Translations under genes and position numbers: made by a program
Notes under the pieces: model-generated
The model's database searches: none
Told to the model about the DNA's origin: nothing
The model's input: the letters and a program-made list of their open reading frames with translations, nothing else
Assembly (NCBI GenBank): GCA_965246925.1
Contig: OZ251994.1
Span: 558,001 to 622,000 of the forward strand
DNA length: 64,000 nucleotides
Direction: 5' to 3'
From: JANPPS01 sp965246925
GTDB lineage: Bacteria > Pseudomonadota > Alphaproteobacteria > Acetobacterales > Acetobacteraceae
Shown: one piece after another, positions 25,606 to 34,311 of the stretch
How positions within the stretch are numbered: the stretch's first letter is position 1
How the letters are laid out: each line of letters begins with the position of its first letter

Positions 25606-25632
25606 GCAGCAATCTAGGCCCAGGAGTGCTAA
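25606..25632 (-). promoter_or_regulatory. second, degenerate CIRCE-like repeat
   Basis: GAGTGCTAA at 25624-25632 is a perfect CIRCE right half-site. At the exact 9-nt spacing to its left, GCAGCAATC (25606-25614) matches six of nine bases of the left half. It lies 37 bp upstream of the canonical CIRCE, just upstream of the predicted -35. It may be a decayed or weak second HrcA site. Confidence 0.4.
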
Positions 25633-25740
25633 CCCGTTCACAACACTAGATAATTTATTTGCAAAGCGGCGCAAATCCTTCATTCTTTCTTCATCTCACG
25701 CGTTCATCGTGGGAGTGTGTTGGATGAAAGGGAGTGCTTG

Positions 25741-26001
25741 ATGAGCCTGTCTTTGCAACTGAAGGACTATCGCCTTACCACGGCTGAAATCCTCTATCGC
25801 CTGCCGGATCACCCTGCATTGTTGCAAACGTACGTATGGCAGGATCTGGACCTGGCTCCTTCGTTTCCGACGCTGCGGCGCTTCCTCGAGTTCTGGATGC
25901 GGGAGATCGAGGGGCAGCTTCACTCGATCCGTGTGGCCAGTGGGGGCCCGATCCGCCCCGCCAGCATCCGGCACGGGGCGCAAATCCTCACCTTACATTA
26001 G
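25741..26001 (+). CDS. usg: Usg family protein
   Basis: An 86-residue protein of the small Usg family, largely alphaproteobacterial ('LKDYRLTTAEILYRLPDHP', 'LLQTYVWQDLDLAP', 'FPTLRRFLEFW'). The function is unknown; the name comes from its position upstream of other genes in early descriptions. I start at the ATG at 25741, preceded by GGGAG; in-frame GTG and TTG codons lie 24 and 21 nt upstream. Its 3' end overlaps that of the convergent DedA-like gene by 14 bp. Confidence 0.85.
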   Translation: MSLSLQLKDYRLTTAEILYRLPDHPALLQTYVWQDLDLAPSFPTLRRFLEFWMREIEGQLHSIRVASGGPIRPASIRHGAQILTLH

Positions 26002-26605
26002 CTCGCTTCAATAGCAGGAGGCCGAGGGCAACCGATAGCGCCAGAAGGGCAAGCGCGAGCATGATTTGGGCGCCTTGCGTAACCCGCAGGCCGCCGCCAA
26101 GCAGGGCGAACACCACGGTTTGTGGCACGTAGCCCAGTATCGACCCGGCGATGAACGGCCCGGGCGGGATGGTGGACGCGCCTGCGACTAAGTTTGTGAG
26201 CAGATTGCTGCCGACCGGCAGCAGCCTCAACGTCAGCGTGGCGACGAAGGTGTTTTGCGCGAGAAATGCCTCGGCCTGGGCCGCGCGTCCGCCCGCGGCG
26301 ACCCGGCGGGCCACCCAAGTGCGGCCTAAGCGGCGGGCCAGCAGGAAATCCGCGGCACAACCCATCGTCTGCGCCGCCAAGGCCAGGAGAGCGCCGGGCC
26401 AAAAGCCGAACGCGAGCCCGCCGGCATAGGCCACTGCCTGCCGCGGCACGCCCAGCCCGCAGGCGAGCGCGCCGGCGGCGGTATAGGCCCATGGGCCCTG
26501 GTGCCCGGCCGCGTCCACCAGCGTGCCGAGGCCGGCCCATCGCAGCAACAGCCCTGCGCCCAGCAACGCCGCTACCAGCAGGGCCGGACGTACCCACGCC
26601 GTCAC
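25988..26605 (-). CDS. TVP38/TMEM64 (VTT/DedA-like) membrane protein
   Basis: A 205-residue membrane protein with about five hydrophobic segments and the SNARE-associated/VTT signature ('GLGVPRQAVAYAGGLAFGFWP', 'RLLPVGSNLLTNLVAGAS', 'FIAGSILGYVPQTVVFALLG'). Family members are linked to lipid scrambling or undecaprenyl-phosphate flipping. The GTG start overlaps the stop of the GT2 gene (GTGA); the frame is open further upstream, but only inside that gene. Translation is coupled with the glycosyltransferase, suggesting a joint role in lipid-linked sugar handling. Confidence 0.85.
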   Translation of the reverse strand: MTAWVRPALLVAALLGAGLLLRWAGLGTLVDAAGHQGPWAYTAAGALACGLGVPRQAVAYAGGLAFGFWPGALLALAAQTMGCAADFLLARRLGRTWVARRVAAGGRAAQAEAFLAQNTFVATLTLRLLPVGSNLLTNLVAGASTIPPGPFIAGSILGYVPQTVVFALLGGGLRVTQGAQIMLALALLALSVALGLLLLKRANVR

Positions 26606-27354
26606 GGCAGCTCCACCATCGGGCGCTTTCCGCGCCGCTGAAGCCAATATACGCCGACCAGGTCGAACAGCCCGACCCATAGCCGGTCCAGCGTGCCGTA
26701 TTTAGACAGGCCGCGCAGCCGGGGGCGGTGATTGACCGGGACGGAGACGACCTGACCGCCGGCCCGGATAAACAGGGCAGGCAAATAGCGGTGCATGTGA
26801 TCGAAGTGCGGCAGCTGCAGGAACACCTCGCGCCTGAAGACCTTGAGGCCGCAGCCCGTGTCGGGCGTCGCGTCATTCAGCATGGCGGCGCGCACGCCGT
26901 TGGCGATGCGGGAGGTGCGGCGCTTGACCCAGCTGTCACGCCGTGCCGTGCGGTGCCCGGCGATCAAAGTCAGCGCTGGGCCGGCCTGGGCCAGCAGGCG
27001 TGGGATGTCCGCCGGGTCATTCTGTCCGTCACCGTCGATGGTGGCGATCCACTCCCCGCGCGCCGCCCGGACCCCGGTGACGATGGCCGCGCTCTGGCCG
27101 CATCCCTGGTGGTGGCGGCGCAGCACGAGGGTGACGGGCCAGCGGGCGCGGGCGTCCAGCAGGGCGCGGGGCGTTTCGTCCGTGCTGCCGTCATCGACGT
27201 AGATGATCTCGTGCGAGACGCCTGCGAGTGCGGCGCCGATCTCGTCGATGAGCGGACCGACGTTGGGGGCCTCGTTCCGGACCGGGACCACTACTGACAG
27301 GAGCACGCCGGCGCCTATATCGGGGGGGCGTGCGACTTTCGGATGTTTTGGCAT
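26602..27354 (-). CDS. GT2-family glycosyltransferase (dolichol-phosphate-mannose-synthase-like)
   Basis: A 250-residue GT-A enzyme. 'LSVVVPVRNEAPN' opens the Rossmann half, 'YVDDGSTDET' (54-57) binds the nucleotide-sugar, and 'TIDGDGQNDP' (107-113) carries the metal-binding DXD-like site. It resembles polyprenyl-phosphate sugar transferases but lacks long C-terminal membrane helices. It probably loads a sugar on undecaprenyl phosphate, with the coupled VTT protein as a partner. The donor is unknown. Confidence 0.88.
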   Translation of the reverse strand: MPKHPKVARPPDIGAGVLLSVVVPVRNEAPNVGPLIDEIGAALAGVSHEIIYVDDGSTDETPRALLDARARWPVTLVLRRHHQGCGQSAAIVTGVRAARGEWIATIDGDGQNDPADIPRLLAQAGPALTLIAGHRTARRDSWVKRRTSRIANGVRAAMLNDATPDTGCGLKVFRREVFLQLPHFDHMHRYLPALFIRAGGQVVSVPVNHRPRLRGLSKYGTLDRLWVGLFDLVGVYWLQRRGKRPMVELP

Positions 27355-27440
27355 GTGGCGGGCGGTAGCACCCGGGTTCGTGAAGCCGCAAGTTGGGCCG
27401 GGCTTAGAAAGTTATTAACATTTACGAGGTAGAGTTCCGT

Positions 27441-28553
27441 ATGCCTTTCGACCTCGACCCCAGTAGCGCGCTTCGTGCCAAGGCCCGTAACCGGGCGGTC
27501 GCACTGTGGCTGTTCGTCATGTGCGGCATGTTGCTGGTCATGGTGACCCTGGGCGGCGCCACGCGGCTGACTGGATCCGGCTTGTCGATCATGGAATGGG
27601 CGCCGATCCGAGGCGTTATTCCGCCAGTGTCGGAAGCGGAGTGGCAGCGCCTGTTCAAATTATATCAGAGTATACCGCAGTATAATCTGGTCAATCAAGG
27701 GTTCGGGCTTGAGGGCTTTAAGAGTATATTTTGGTTGGAGTGGACCCATCGCTTGTGGGGCCGGTTGCTCGGGCTAGTGTTTGCCTTGCCGTTGGGATGG
27801 TTTGCCTGGCAGGGCTGGCTGGGACGGCGTTTGGTGCTGCAGTTGACGGGCTTGCTCCTTCTAGGCGGGCTGCAGGGGGCTGTCGGGTGGTTCATGGTGC
27901 GGAGCGGCTTTGCGGCGGATAGCACTGCCGTGTCGGCGTACCGGTTGGTGATCCACCTCGTGCTGGCGTTGTCGCTGTATGGTGCAGTGCTATGGATGGC
28001 TTTGTCGCTTTGGCGCCGCCCTGACCCGGCTTCGGTGCCGCGGCCGGGTCTGCGCGGACTGATCGCGGCGGTCTGCGCGACGGTGGCGCTGACCATCGTT
28101 GCCGGTGGCTTCGTGGCGGGGCTTAAGGCAGCTTTTACTTATAACAGTTTCCCGCTTATGGATGGGCGGTTGTTGCCGGATGGCTACGCGGCGCTGTCTC
28201 CGTTTTGGCGCAACCTGACGGAGAACATGGCCGCGGTCCAGTTTGACCACCGCTTGCTGGCCACGGTCACGGCGCTCCTAGCGTCGGGCACGGCGGTTTA
28301 TGGGCTGGCGTCCGGCGTTTCCGGGCCATTGCGCGGGGCACTTTGGGTGCTGGCCGGGCTTGTACTGGCTCAGTATGCGCTGGGAGTCGTCACGCTGCTG
28401 ATGGTGGTACCCTGGTGGCTCGGCACCGCGCATCAGGGCGTGGCTGTGCTGGTCCTTACGGCCGCGTTGGCTGCGTTGCATGCCCAGCCGCGCCGGGTCA
28501 GTGGGGCATGGCCCCGGATGGGCCGGACACGGACGGTTTACCGCGCCCTGTGA
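27441..28553 (+). CDS. ctaA: heme A synthase, COX15/CtaA type
   Basis: A 370-residue inner-membrane protein with eight predicted helices arranged as two four-helix halves. It hydroxylates heme O to heme A for cytochrome aa3 oxidase. Conserved heme-ligand histidines appear in 'EWTHRLWGRLLG', 'LVIHLVLALS', 'FDHRLLATV' and 'GTAHQGVAVL'. The N-terminal 'GGATRLTGSGLSIMEW' is diagnostic of the alphaproteobacterial/mitochondrial subtype. 'GAGGTAG' precedes the ATG. An aa3-type oxidase is therefore expected elsewhere in the genome. Confidence 0.95.
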   Translation: MPFDLDPSSALRAKARNRAVALWLFVMCGMLLVMVTLGGATRLTGSGLSIMEWAPIRGVIPPVSEAEWQRLFKLYQSIPQYNLVNQGFGLEGFKSIFWLEWTHRLWGRLLGLVFALPLGWFAWQGWLGRRLVLQLTGLLLLGGLQGAVGWFMVRSGFAADSTAVSAYRLVIHLVLALSLYGAVLWMALSLWRRPDPASVPRPGLRGLIAAVCATVALTIVAGGFVAGLKAAFTYNSFPLMDGRLLPDGYAALSPFWRNLTENMAAVQFDHRLLATVTALLASGTAVYGLASGVSGPLRGALWVLAGLVLAQYALGVVTLLMVVPWWLGTAHQGVAVLVLTAALAALHAQPRRVSGAWPRMGRTRTVYRAL

Positions 28554-28607
28554 TGATCTATATGTATGGCTGCCGCAAAAAACACGGCGCATCCCGGGGA
28601 CCCCTAT

Positions 28608-30068
28608 ATGAATGCTAATCTCGCCCAGCCTAGCCCGCTTGCGGCAACGGACGCCCTGTTCTTTGACCGGCCCGGCAGTCAGCTTGACCGGGCGCGGGCG
28701 GAAAGCATGGTGCAAGACGCGCTTGACGGTATGGACGATGGCGAGTTGTTCCTGGAATACCGCGAGTCGGAGGGCCTAAGCCTGGAGGACGGGCGCATCC
28801 GCAGCGCGAGCTTCGACACGCAGCTGGGTTTTGGGCTTCGCGCCGTGCTGGGTGAGGAAACGGGTTACTCGCACGCTGGCGAAATTTCGTCGGATGCGCT
28901 GGGAAGGGCTGCTGCCACGGTGTCGGCAGTGCGCGCCGGACGGTCCGGACGGGCGGCCGCCGCGCCCCGGTCCAGCAACGCCCGCCTCTATGCCGAGGCG
29001 AACCCGCTGACCACCACTAGTTTCCCGGACCGCACGCAGACGCTCGCGTTCATCGATAGCTACGCCCGCGCGGCGGATCCGCGGGTGAAACAGGTGATGG
29101 CGTCACTTAATGGTGAGTGGCAGGCCGTGCAGATCATGCGGGCGGACGGCACAAGGGTGGCCGATTTGCGGCCGCTCGTCCGGCTTAACGTGTCGGTGGT
29201 GGTCGAGCAGAACGGGCGACGGGAAAGCGGCAACTATGGTGCCGGCGGACGCTTCGGCTATGGCCAGCTTATGGATGAGGCGTTCTGGCGCAATGCGGTC
29301 GATCAGGCACTGCGCCAGGCCCTGGTCAACCTCGATGCCCGTCCAGCGCCGGCGGGGGAAATGACGGTCGTCCTCGGTCCAGGCTGGCCCGGCATCCTGC
29401 TGCATGAGGCGATCGGCCACGGGCTAGAGGGTGATTTCAACCGCAAGAAAACCTCGGCCTTCGCAGGATTGATGGGCAAGCGGATCGCATCGCCGGGCGT
29501 GACGGTGGTCGATGACGGGACGTTGCCGGACCGGCGCGGCAGCCTCACGGTCGACGATGAGGGTACGCCGTCCGCACGCAACGTGCTGATCGAGGACGGT
29601 ATTCTGACCGGCTTTTTGCAAGACCGGCAGAACGCTAGGCTGATGGGCGTCGCGCCGACCGGAAATGGAAGACGCCAAAGTTATGCCCATGCGCCCATGC
29701 CGCGTATGACGAACACGATCATGCTGGGCGGGCAGCACGCCCCGGAAGAAATGGTCCGGTCGGTCAAGCATGGTTTGTATGCCGTCAATTTCGGTGGGGG
29801 CCAGGTCGACATCACCTCGGGTAAATTCGTGTTCTCGGCCAGTGAGGCCTACTTGATCGAGGACGGAAAGGTCACGGCGCCGGTGAAGGGCGCCACCCTG
29901 ATCGGCAATGGTCCGGACGCCTTGCTGAAGATCGACATGATCGGCAACGACCCGGCGCTCGATGACGGTATAGGCACCTGTGGAAAATCTGGTCAGGGCG
30001 TGCCGGTCGGGGTGGGTCAGCCCACGATAAAAATCTCAGGATTGACTGTGGGTGGAACGGCGACGTAA
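28608..30068 (+). CDS. tldD: TldD metalloprotease subunit
   Basis: A 486-residue protein of the PmbA/TldD family. The zinc-binding 'HEAIGHGLEGD' motif (about 266-276) identifies TldD, the catalytic subunit of the heterodimer that trims peptides (for example microcin B17 precursor or CcdA). The family landmark 'GKSGQGVPVGVGQPT' lies at the end. I prefer the ATG at 28608 because 'CCGGGGAC' lies at Shine-Dalgarno distance; an in-frame ATG at 28566 has no such site. Its partner PmbA/TldE is not in the window. Confidence 0.93.
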   Translation: MNANLAQPSPLAATDALFFDRPGSQLDRARAESMVQDALDGMDDGELFLEYRESEGLSLEDGRIRSASFDTQLGFGLRAVLGEETGYSHAGEISSDALGRAAATVSAVRAGRSGRAAAAPRSSNARLYAEANPLTTTSFPDRTQTLAFIDSYARAADPRVKQVMASLNGEWQAVQIMRADGTRVADLRPLVRLNVSVVVEQNGRRESGNYGAGGRFGYGQLMDEAFWRNAVDQALRQALVNLDARPAPAGEMTVVLGPGWPGILLHEAIGHGLEGDFNRKKTSAFAGLMGKRIASPGVTVVDDGTLPDRRGSLTVDDEGTPSARNVLIEDGILTGFLQDRQNARLMGVAPTGNGRRQSYAHAPMPRMTNTIMLGGQHAPEEMVRSVKHGLYAVNFGGGQVDITSGKFVFSASEAYLIEDGKVTAPVKGATLIGNGPDALLKIDMIGNDPALDDGIGTCGKSGQGVPVGVGQPTIKISGLTVGGTAT

Positions 30069-30077
30069 CAACGGCCT

Positions 30078-30833
30078 ATGAACGTGCGCCGGCTGCCGCT
30101 GCTCGCCCTTTTGCTGTTCCCGTTTGCGTTGGCGGCGCAAGAGCCGTGTCCGCATCATGAAGGCAAGCCTCTCTCGTTGCATGCAGCCCGGCTTGCAGTC
30201 GAGGGCAACTCCGAACTGACGGTTGTCGCCTTAGGGTCGTCGTCAACCCAAGGTTGGCGAGCTAAGGATGCCGCGCATACTTATCCCGCACAGCTTCAAG
30301 ATGTGCTTGGCGCCGCCCTGCCGTCGGCGCATGTGGCTATCATCAACCGCGGGATCGGCGGGCAGGATGCGGCGGAAATGGTGCCGCGGCTGGAGCGTGA
30401 CGTGATCGACGTGCATCCGGCGCTGGTGATCTGGCAGGTCGGAGCCAATGGAGCCATGCGCCGGGCCAACCCGGAAGAGTTCGAGCGTCTGGTGGCCAAC
30501 GGGGTGCAGCGCCTGCAACGGGCCAAGATCGATGTCATCCTGATGAGCAATCAGCGCGCGCCGTCCATCCTGTCCTCACCCGAGCATCAACGGATCGAGG
30601 AGGGCCTGGCGACCGTCGCGCGGCAGACCGGCGCCGGGCTGTTCGACCGCGGGGCGCTGATGGACGAGTGGCAGGCCGAAGGTCACCCGTATGCCGAGTT
30701 CATGTCGGACGACGGCGTGCATCACAATGATCTCGGCTACCGCTGTGTCGCAGGGGCGCTGGCGCAGGATATTCTGGGCGGCTTGGAGCAAAGCCGGACG
30801 CTGCTGGTGCATTCCGCGTCCGCGAGGCATTGA
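30078..30833 (+). CDS. exported SGNH/GDSL-type hydrolase
   Basis: A 251-residue protein with a signal peptide ('LLALLLFPFALAA', about 1-20). SGNH blocks: I 'ALGSSSTQG' (nucleophile Ser near 54), II 'NRGIGGQDAAEM' (Gly), III 'QVGANGAMR' (Asn; the usual GxND Asp is Gly here) and V 'DGVHHNDLGY' (Asp and His). It is probably a periplasmic esterase or acyl hydrolase acting on glycans or lipids. It begins 9 bp after tldD and may be cotranscribed. Confidence 0.87.
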   Translation: MNVRRLPLLALLLFPFALAAQEPCPHHEGKPLSLHAARLAVEGNSELTVVALGSSSTQGWRAKDAAHTYPAQLQDVLGAALPSAHVAIINRGIGGQDAAEMVPRLERDVIDVHPALVIWQVGANGAMRRANPEEFERLVANGVQRLQRAKIDVILMSNQRAPSILSSPEHQRIEEGLATVARQTGAGLFDRGALMDEWQAEGHPYAEFMSDDGVHHNDLGYRCVAGALAQDILGGLEQSRTLLVHSASARH

Positions 30834-30873
30834 AAACTATTCCTGGTATGGTGGGCTGAGGCCCAGCCTCATC

Positions 30874-32238
30874 TCAGACCTTGGCGGCGTCGAAGATCTT
30901 GTTGGCTTCACCGTGCCATGCGCCGTGATAGCACTCCAGCCAGTATTCCGCTTGGGTCGGGCCGCCGGCGGTGATGGCTTCGATGGGGGCTAGCATGACA
31001 GCCTCGTCCAGGCCGCGGCTGCGGAGGCCTCTGGCCGAAAGTCCAACCACGTCGCGGGCCAAATCCCGCACAGTGCCAACGGCCCAGGGCGCGTTCATGG
31101 CGTGCCGGGGCACCTCACCCCGGAGGGAGCGGTAGTCCGCCCACGGCCGCCGGCGCACCAGCGCGTCCGCCGCTTCGAGCGTGGCGTCATCATACAACAG
31201 GCCGGTCCAGAGCGCGCTTTGCGCCAGCATCATGTCCGGACGCCCGGCGTCGGCCCCGCGCATCTCGAGAAACTGCTTCAGCCGCACATCCGTGAACGCT
31301 GTCGTCATGTGGTCGGCGAAGTCGCCCACCGTCGCCGGGCCGTCCTGGCCCGGGAGACGCCCGGCGATGTAATCCCGAAACGACTGGCCAGCCACGTCCC
31401 GGTATTCGCCGCCGCGCTCGATGAAATACATCGGCACATCCAGTAGCCATTCCACATACTGTTCGAACCCGAAATCCTCGGCGAACATCACCTCCGGCAT
31501 GCCAGAGCGCTGGTTGTCGGTATCGGTCCAGACCTGGGCGCGGGTGGACAGGAAGCCGCTGGGCCGCCCCTCCTTGAACGGTGAGTTGGCGAACAGCGCG
31601 GTCGCGACCGGCTGCAGCGCTAGCGCGACGCGCAGCTTACGCGCCATATCGGCCTCGGACGAATAGTCGAGATTGACCTGCACGGTGCAGGTGCGCAGCA
31701 TCATGTCCAGCCCCAGCGTGCCCACCAGCGGCATGTATCGCCGCATGATGGCGTAGCGGCTTTTTGGCATCCACGGACGCTGCTCGCGGGTTTGAGTCGG
31801 ATGGAAGCCGAGCGGCGCGAAGCCCAAACCGAGCGGCTCGGCCACCTGGCGCAAAGCCGCGAAATGCCGGTCCAACTCGTCCTTAGTTTCATGCAGCGTG
31901 GCCGCGAGCCCGCCCGACAGCTCGAACTGTCCAGCCGGTTCGAGCGAGACGGAGGCGCCGCGGTTTGGCCCCTGCCCTTTCAGGCCGATCGGCAGGCCGT
32001 GGTCCAGGATCGGCGCCCAGTCCGGCCCCGCCAACCCCTCGAGCACGGCGCGGATGCCGCCGGGCTCATAGGGCGGGGCGCCGAAGGTGCGGGTAAACCC
32101 GAACTTTTCATGCTCGGTGCCGATGCGGTAGGCGCTACGCGGCTTGCATCCGGCGGCGATGTGATCCGCCAACTGGCGGCGGGCAAGACGCGGCTCCTGC
32201 GCGATCGGCGTCTTGTCGGCGTCTCCGGGGTTTGACAT
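30874..32238 (-). CDS. gshA: glutamate-cysteine ligase (plant/alphaproteobacterial type)
   Basis: A 454-residue enzyme for the first, ATP-dependent step of glutathione synthesis. Landmarks are 'AYRIGTEHEKFGF', 'GAQVSLEPAGQFELSG' (here 'GASVSLEPAGQFELSGG'), 'KSRYAIMRRYMPLVGTLG' and 'TCTVQVNLDYSSEADM'. The ATG at 32238 gives the usual 'MSNPGDADKTPI' start; the longer open frame is not conserved-looking. It is divergent from ubiA with a 107-bp spacer. The product supplies glutathione for the GST at 15 kb. Confidence 0.95.
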   Translation of the reverse strand: MSNPGDADKTPIAQEPRLARRQLADHIAAGCKPRSAYRIGTEHEKFGFTRTFGAPPYEPGGIRAVLEGLAGPDWAPILDHGLPIGLKGQGPNRGASVSLEPAGQFELSGGLAATLHETKDELDRHFAALRQVAEPLGLGFAPLGFHPTQTREQRPWMPKSRYAIMRRYMPLVGTLGLDMMLRTCTVQVNLDYSSEADMARKLRVALALQPVATALFANSPFKEGRPSGFLSTRAQVWTDTDNQRSGMPEVMFAEDFGFEQYVEWLLDVPMYFIERGGEYRDVAGQSFRDYIAGRLPGQDGPATVGDFADHMTTAFTDVRLKQFLEMRGADAGRPDMMLAQSALWTGLLYDDATLEAADALVRRRPWADYRSLRGEVPRHAMNAPWAVGTVRDLARDVVGLSARGLRSRGLDEAVMLAPIEAITAGGPTQAEYWLECYHGAWHGEANKIFDAAKV

Positions 32239-32345
32239 CGGGCGGCATTGTCCTCTGGGCACGGCCGCGACGCAGGGTCTGGGCGGGGGCACACAAAAGG
32301 GCGGGGCACCCTTTGCGTCAAGCCCGGGTGGCCCTAGACAGCCGC

Positions 32346-33251
32346 ATGGCGGATGCGGCGTGGACGGATATCAGCGATACAGGGTGGGTGGCGCGGCTGC
32401 CGCCGGCTTGGCGGCCCTATGCGGTGCTGGCGCGGTTCGACCGGCTGATCGGCGCATGGCTGCTACTGCTCCCGGGCTGGTGGGCAATCATTCTAGCGCG
32501 TCCTGACTGGGCCGGGGGCGCGCGGCTCGCGATACTGTTCGGCGCCGGCGCGGTCATCATGCGGGGCGCAGGCTGCGTCGTGAACGATATGTGGGACCGC
32601 GACCTGGACCGGAAGGTGAGCCGGACCGCAGTCCGGCCGCTGGCGAGCGGGGTGCTCCGCATGCGGCAGGCGCTGGCGTTCCTAGCGGTGCTGCTGGCGG
32701 CGGGGCTTGTGATCTTGCTGCAGCTGAACGGGCTGGCGCAGGCGTTGGGCGTGGCGTCGCTGGCGTTGGTGGCACTGTACCCGCTGGCCAAGCGGGTCAC
32801 GTTCTGGCCGCAGGCGATGCTGGGGCTGACGTTCGGGTGGGGCGCGCCGATGGGCTATGCGGCGGCAACCGGGCGGCTAGATGCACCGGGGCTGCTGCTA
32901 TATGCCGCCGCGTTCTGCTGGATCCTGGGATACGACACCATTTACGCGCATCAGGATCGGGAGGATGACGCGCTGATCGGCGTGCGCAGTACGGCGCGCT
33001 TGTTCGCACACCATACCCGGCCGTTCGTCCTGGCCTGCTACGCCGCGACGTTGGCGCTGCTGACCGTGGGCGGGCTACAGGCGGGGATTGGCTGGGCATT
33101 CTACCCCGCCCTGTTGCTGCCCGGGGCCATCCTGGCATGGCAGGTGCTGACGCTCGACATTGATGACCCAGCCGGGTGCCTCCGCCGGTTCAAGGCCAAC
33201 CGGGAGGCCGGGCTCGCCATCGCGGCCGTCATCTTGCTCGGCTTGCTGTGA
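32346..33251 (+). CDS. ubiA: 4-hydroxybenzoate polyprenyltransferase
   Basis: A 301-residue membrane prenyltransferase of ubiquinone synthesis. The first Asp-rich prenyl-diphosphate/Mg motif is 'NDMWDRDLDRKVSRT' (80-94) and the second is 'YDTIYAHQDREDD'. About eight to nine hydrophobic helices span the rest. It attaches the polyprenyl tail to 4-hydroxybenzoate. The ATG at 32346 is used; the frame is open upstream towards gshA but without family-like sequence. Its stop overlaps the next start (GTGA). Confidence 0.95.
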   Translation: MADAAWTDISDTGWVARLPPAWRPYAVLARFDRLIGAWLLLLPGWWAIILARPDWAGGARLAILFGAGAVIMRGAGCVVNDMWDRDLDRKVSRTAVRPLASGVLRMRQALAFLAVLLAAGLVILLQLNGLAQALGVASLALVALYPLAKRVTFWPQAMLGLTFGWGAPMGYAAATGRLDAPGLLLYAAAFCWILGYDTIYAHQDREDDALIGVRSTARLFAHHTRPFVLACYAATLALLTVGGLQAGIGWAFYPALLLPGAILAWQVLTLDIDDPAGCLRRFKANREAGLAIAAVILLGLL

Positions 33252-33886
33252 GTGCGGCGTTCATCCGCGCCCATACGACGCTCACGGCCGCGCCGCTCGT
33301 GCCGGAAATCCGGCTGTTTATAGCCACGGAGATCACGCCCATCTGGCAGGCGAGCGAGGCTTTCCTGCAGCAGGCCAACATCGAGCCGCCGTTCTGGGCT
33401 TTCGCCTGGCCCGGCGGACAGGCCACCGCGCGGCGTGTGCTGGACCAGCCCGGCCTGGTGCGGGGCCGCCGCGTGCTGGACTTTGCCGCCGGATGCGGCA
33501 TCGCCGCGATCGCTTGCGCTATGGCAGGCGCCGAGGTGGAGGCTGCAGAGATCGACCCCATGGCCGTTGAGGCCATTCGGCTGAACGCGGCGGAGAACGA
33601 TGCCGGGGTGCGTGGCGTGTGCGAGGACCTGGTCGGGCAGCCCTGCCGATGGGACATGATCCTGTGTGGCGACGTTTGCTACGAGGCACCCATGACAGCG
33701 CATATCCTGCCGTGGCTGCGCAGGATGGCGCACGAGTGCGAGGTGTGGGTGGCCGATCCCGGGCGCAACTATCTGCCCGGGCAGGGGCTGATGGAGGTCG
33801 GCTGCTATGACGTGCCGACCTCGCTCGAGCTGGAAGACCGCGTGCTGCGGCCTACTCGGCTGTTCCGGCTGATGCCTTTGGATTAG
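33248..33886 (+). CDS. class I SAM methyltransferase (ETF-beta lysine methyltransferase-like)
   Basis: A 212-residue Rossmann methyltransferase. The SAM-binding loop 'VLDFAAGCGIAAIACAMAGA' lies in the middle, followed by 'EIDPMAVEAIRLNAAEND' and 'LCGDVCYEAPM', which place it near the METTL20/ETF-beta lysine methyltransferases and PrmA-like enzymes. It would methylate a protein lysine, possibly in electron-transfer flavoprotein. The start is the GTG overlapping the ubiA stop. Its end overlaps the convergent hypothetical gene by 4 bp. Confidence 0.83.
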   Translation: MSAAFIRAHTTLTAAPLVPEIRLFIATEITPIWQASEAFLQQANIEPPFWAFAWPGGQATARRVLDQPGLVRGRRVLDFAAGCGIAAIACAMAGAEVEAAEIDPMAVEAIRLNAAENDAGVRGVCEDLVGQPCRWDMILCGDVCYEAPMTAHILPWLRRMAHECEVWVADPGRNYLPGQGLMEVGCYDVPTSLELEDRVLRPTRLFRLMPLD

Positions 33887-34311
33887 CGGCCGAAGCCTGG
33901 GCGCATAATGCTATCGGGGGGGAGCGGCGGCCCCGGCGGGCTGAGGCCGTTATTGTTGACGCGGCCCAGGCCCAGCCCCCGCGTGCTCAGCCCACGGTTC
34001 GGCCCGCCCGCGTCCAGCCCCCGGTTGTTAAGACCCCGGTCGTTCAGGCCTCCGTTGAGACGGCCCTCACGCGGCGACGCTGGCACACCGATCAAGGGCG
34101 CGCCATAGACAATGCCGGGGACCGGCTCGGCTTGCGGCGCGGCCTTGCGGTCCTGTTCGGCTTGGTCGCGCCGGCCCCGTTCATAGGCGGCTTGCGCCGG
34201 TTCGGGGGCGGGGGCTGCCGCGCCGGGGCCGTTGATGATGGCGGGCAGCCGGTCCTGCGCCCGCGCGGCCGGGCCGACGATCATGGCGGCTATAAGCGCG
34301 GCTCGAAGCAT
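33883..34311 (-). CDS. exported low-complexity protein with G-L-N-x-R-G-L repeats
   Basis: A 142-residue protein. A signal peptide (about 1-19, 'LIAAMIVGPAARAQ') is followed by a charged Ala/Pro-rich segment and then a run of short repeats of the type 'GGLNDRGLNNRGLDAGG', 'NRGLSTRGLGLGRV', ending in a proline-rich tail. No known domain is recognised. The ATG shares a base with the pirin stop (TGATG), so it is the last gene of a usp-pirin-hypothetical run. It may be a disordered periplasmic protein; function unknown. Confidence 0.65.
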   Translation of the reverse strand: MLRAALIAAMIVGPAARAQDRLPAIINGPGAAAPAPEPAQAAYERGRRDQAEQDRKAAPQAEPVPGIVYGAPLIGVPASPREGRLNGGLNDRGLNNRGLDAGGPNRGLSTRGLGLGRVNNNGLSPPGPPLPPDSIMRPGFGR

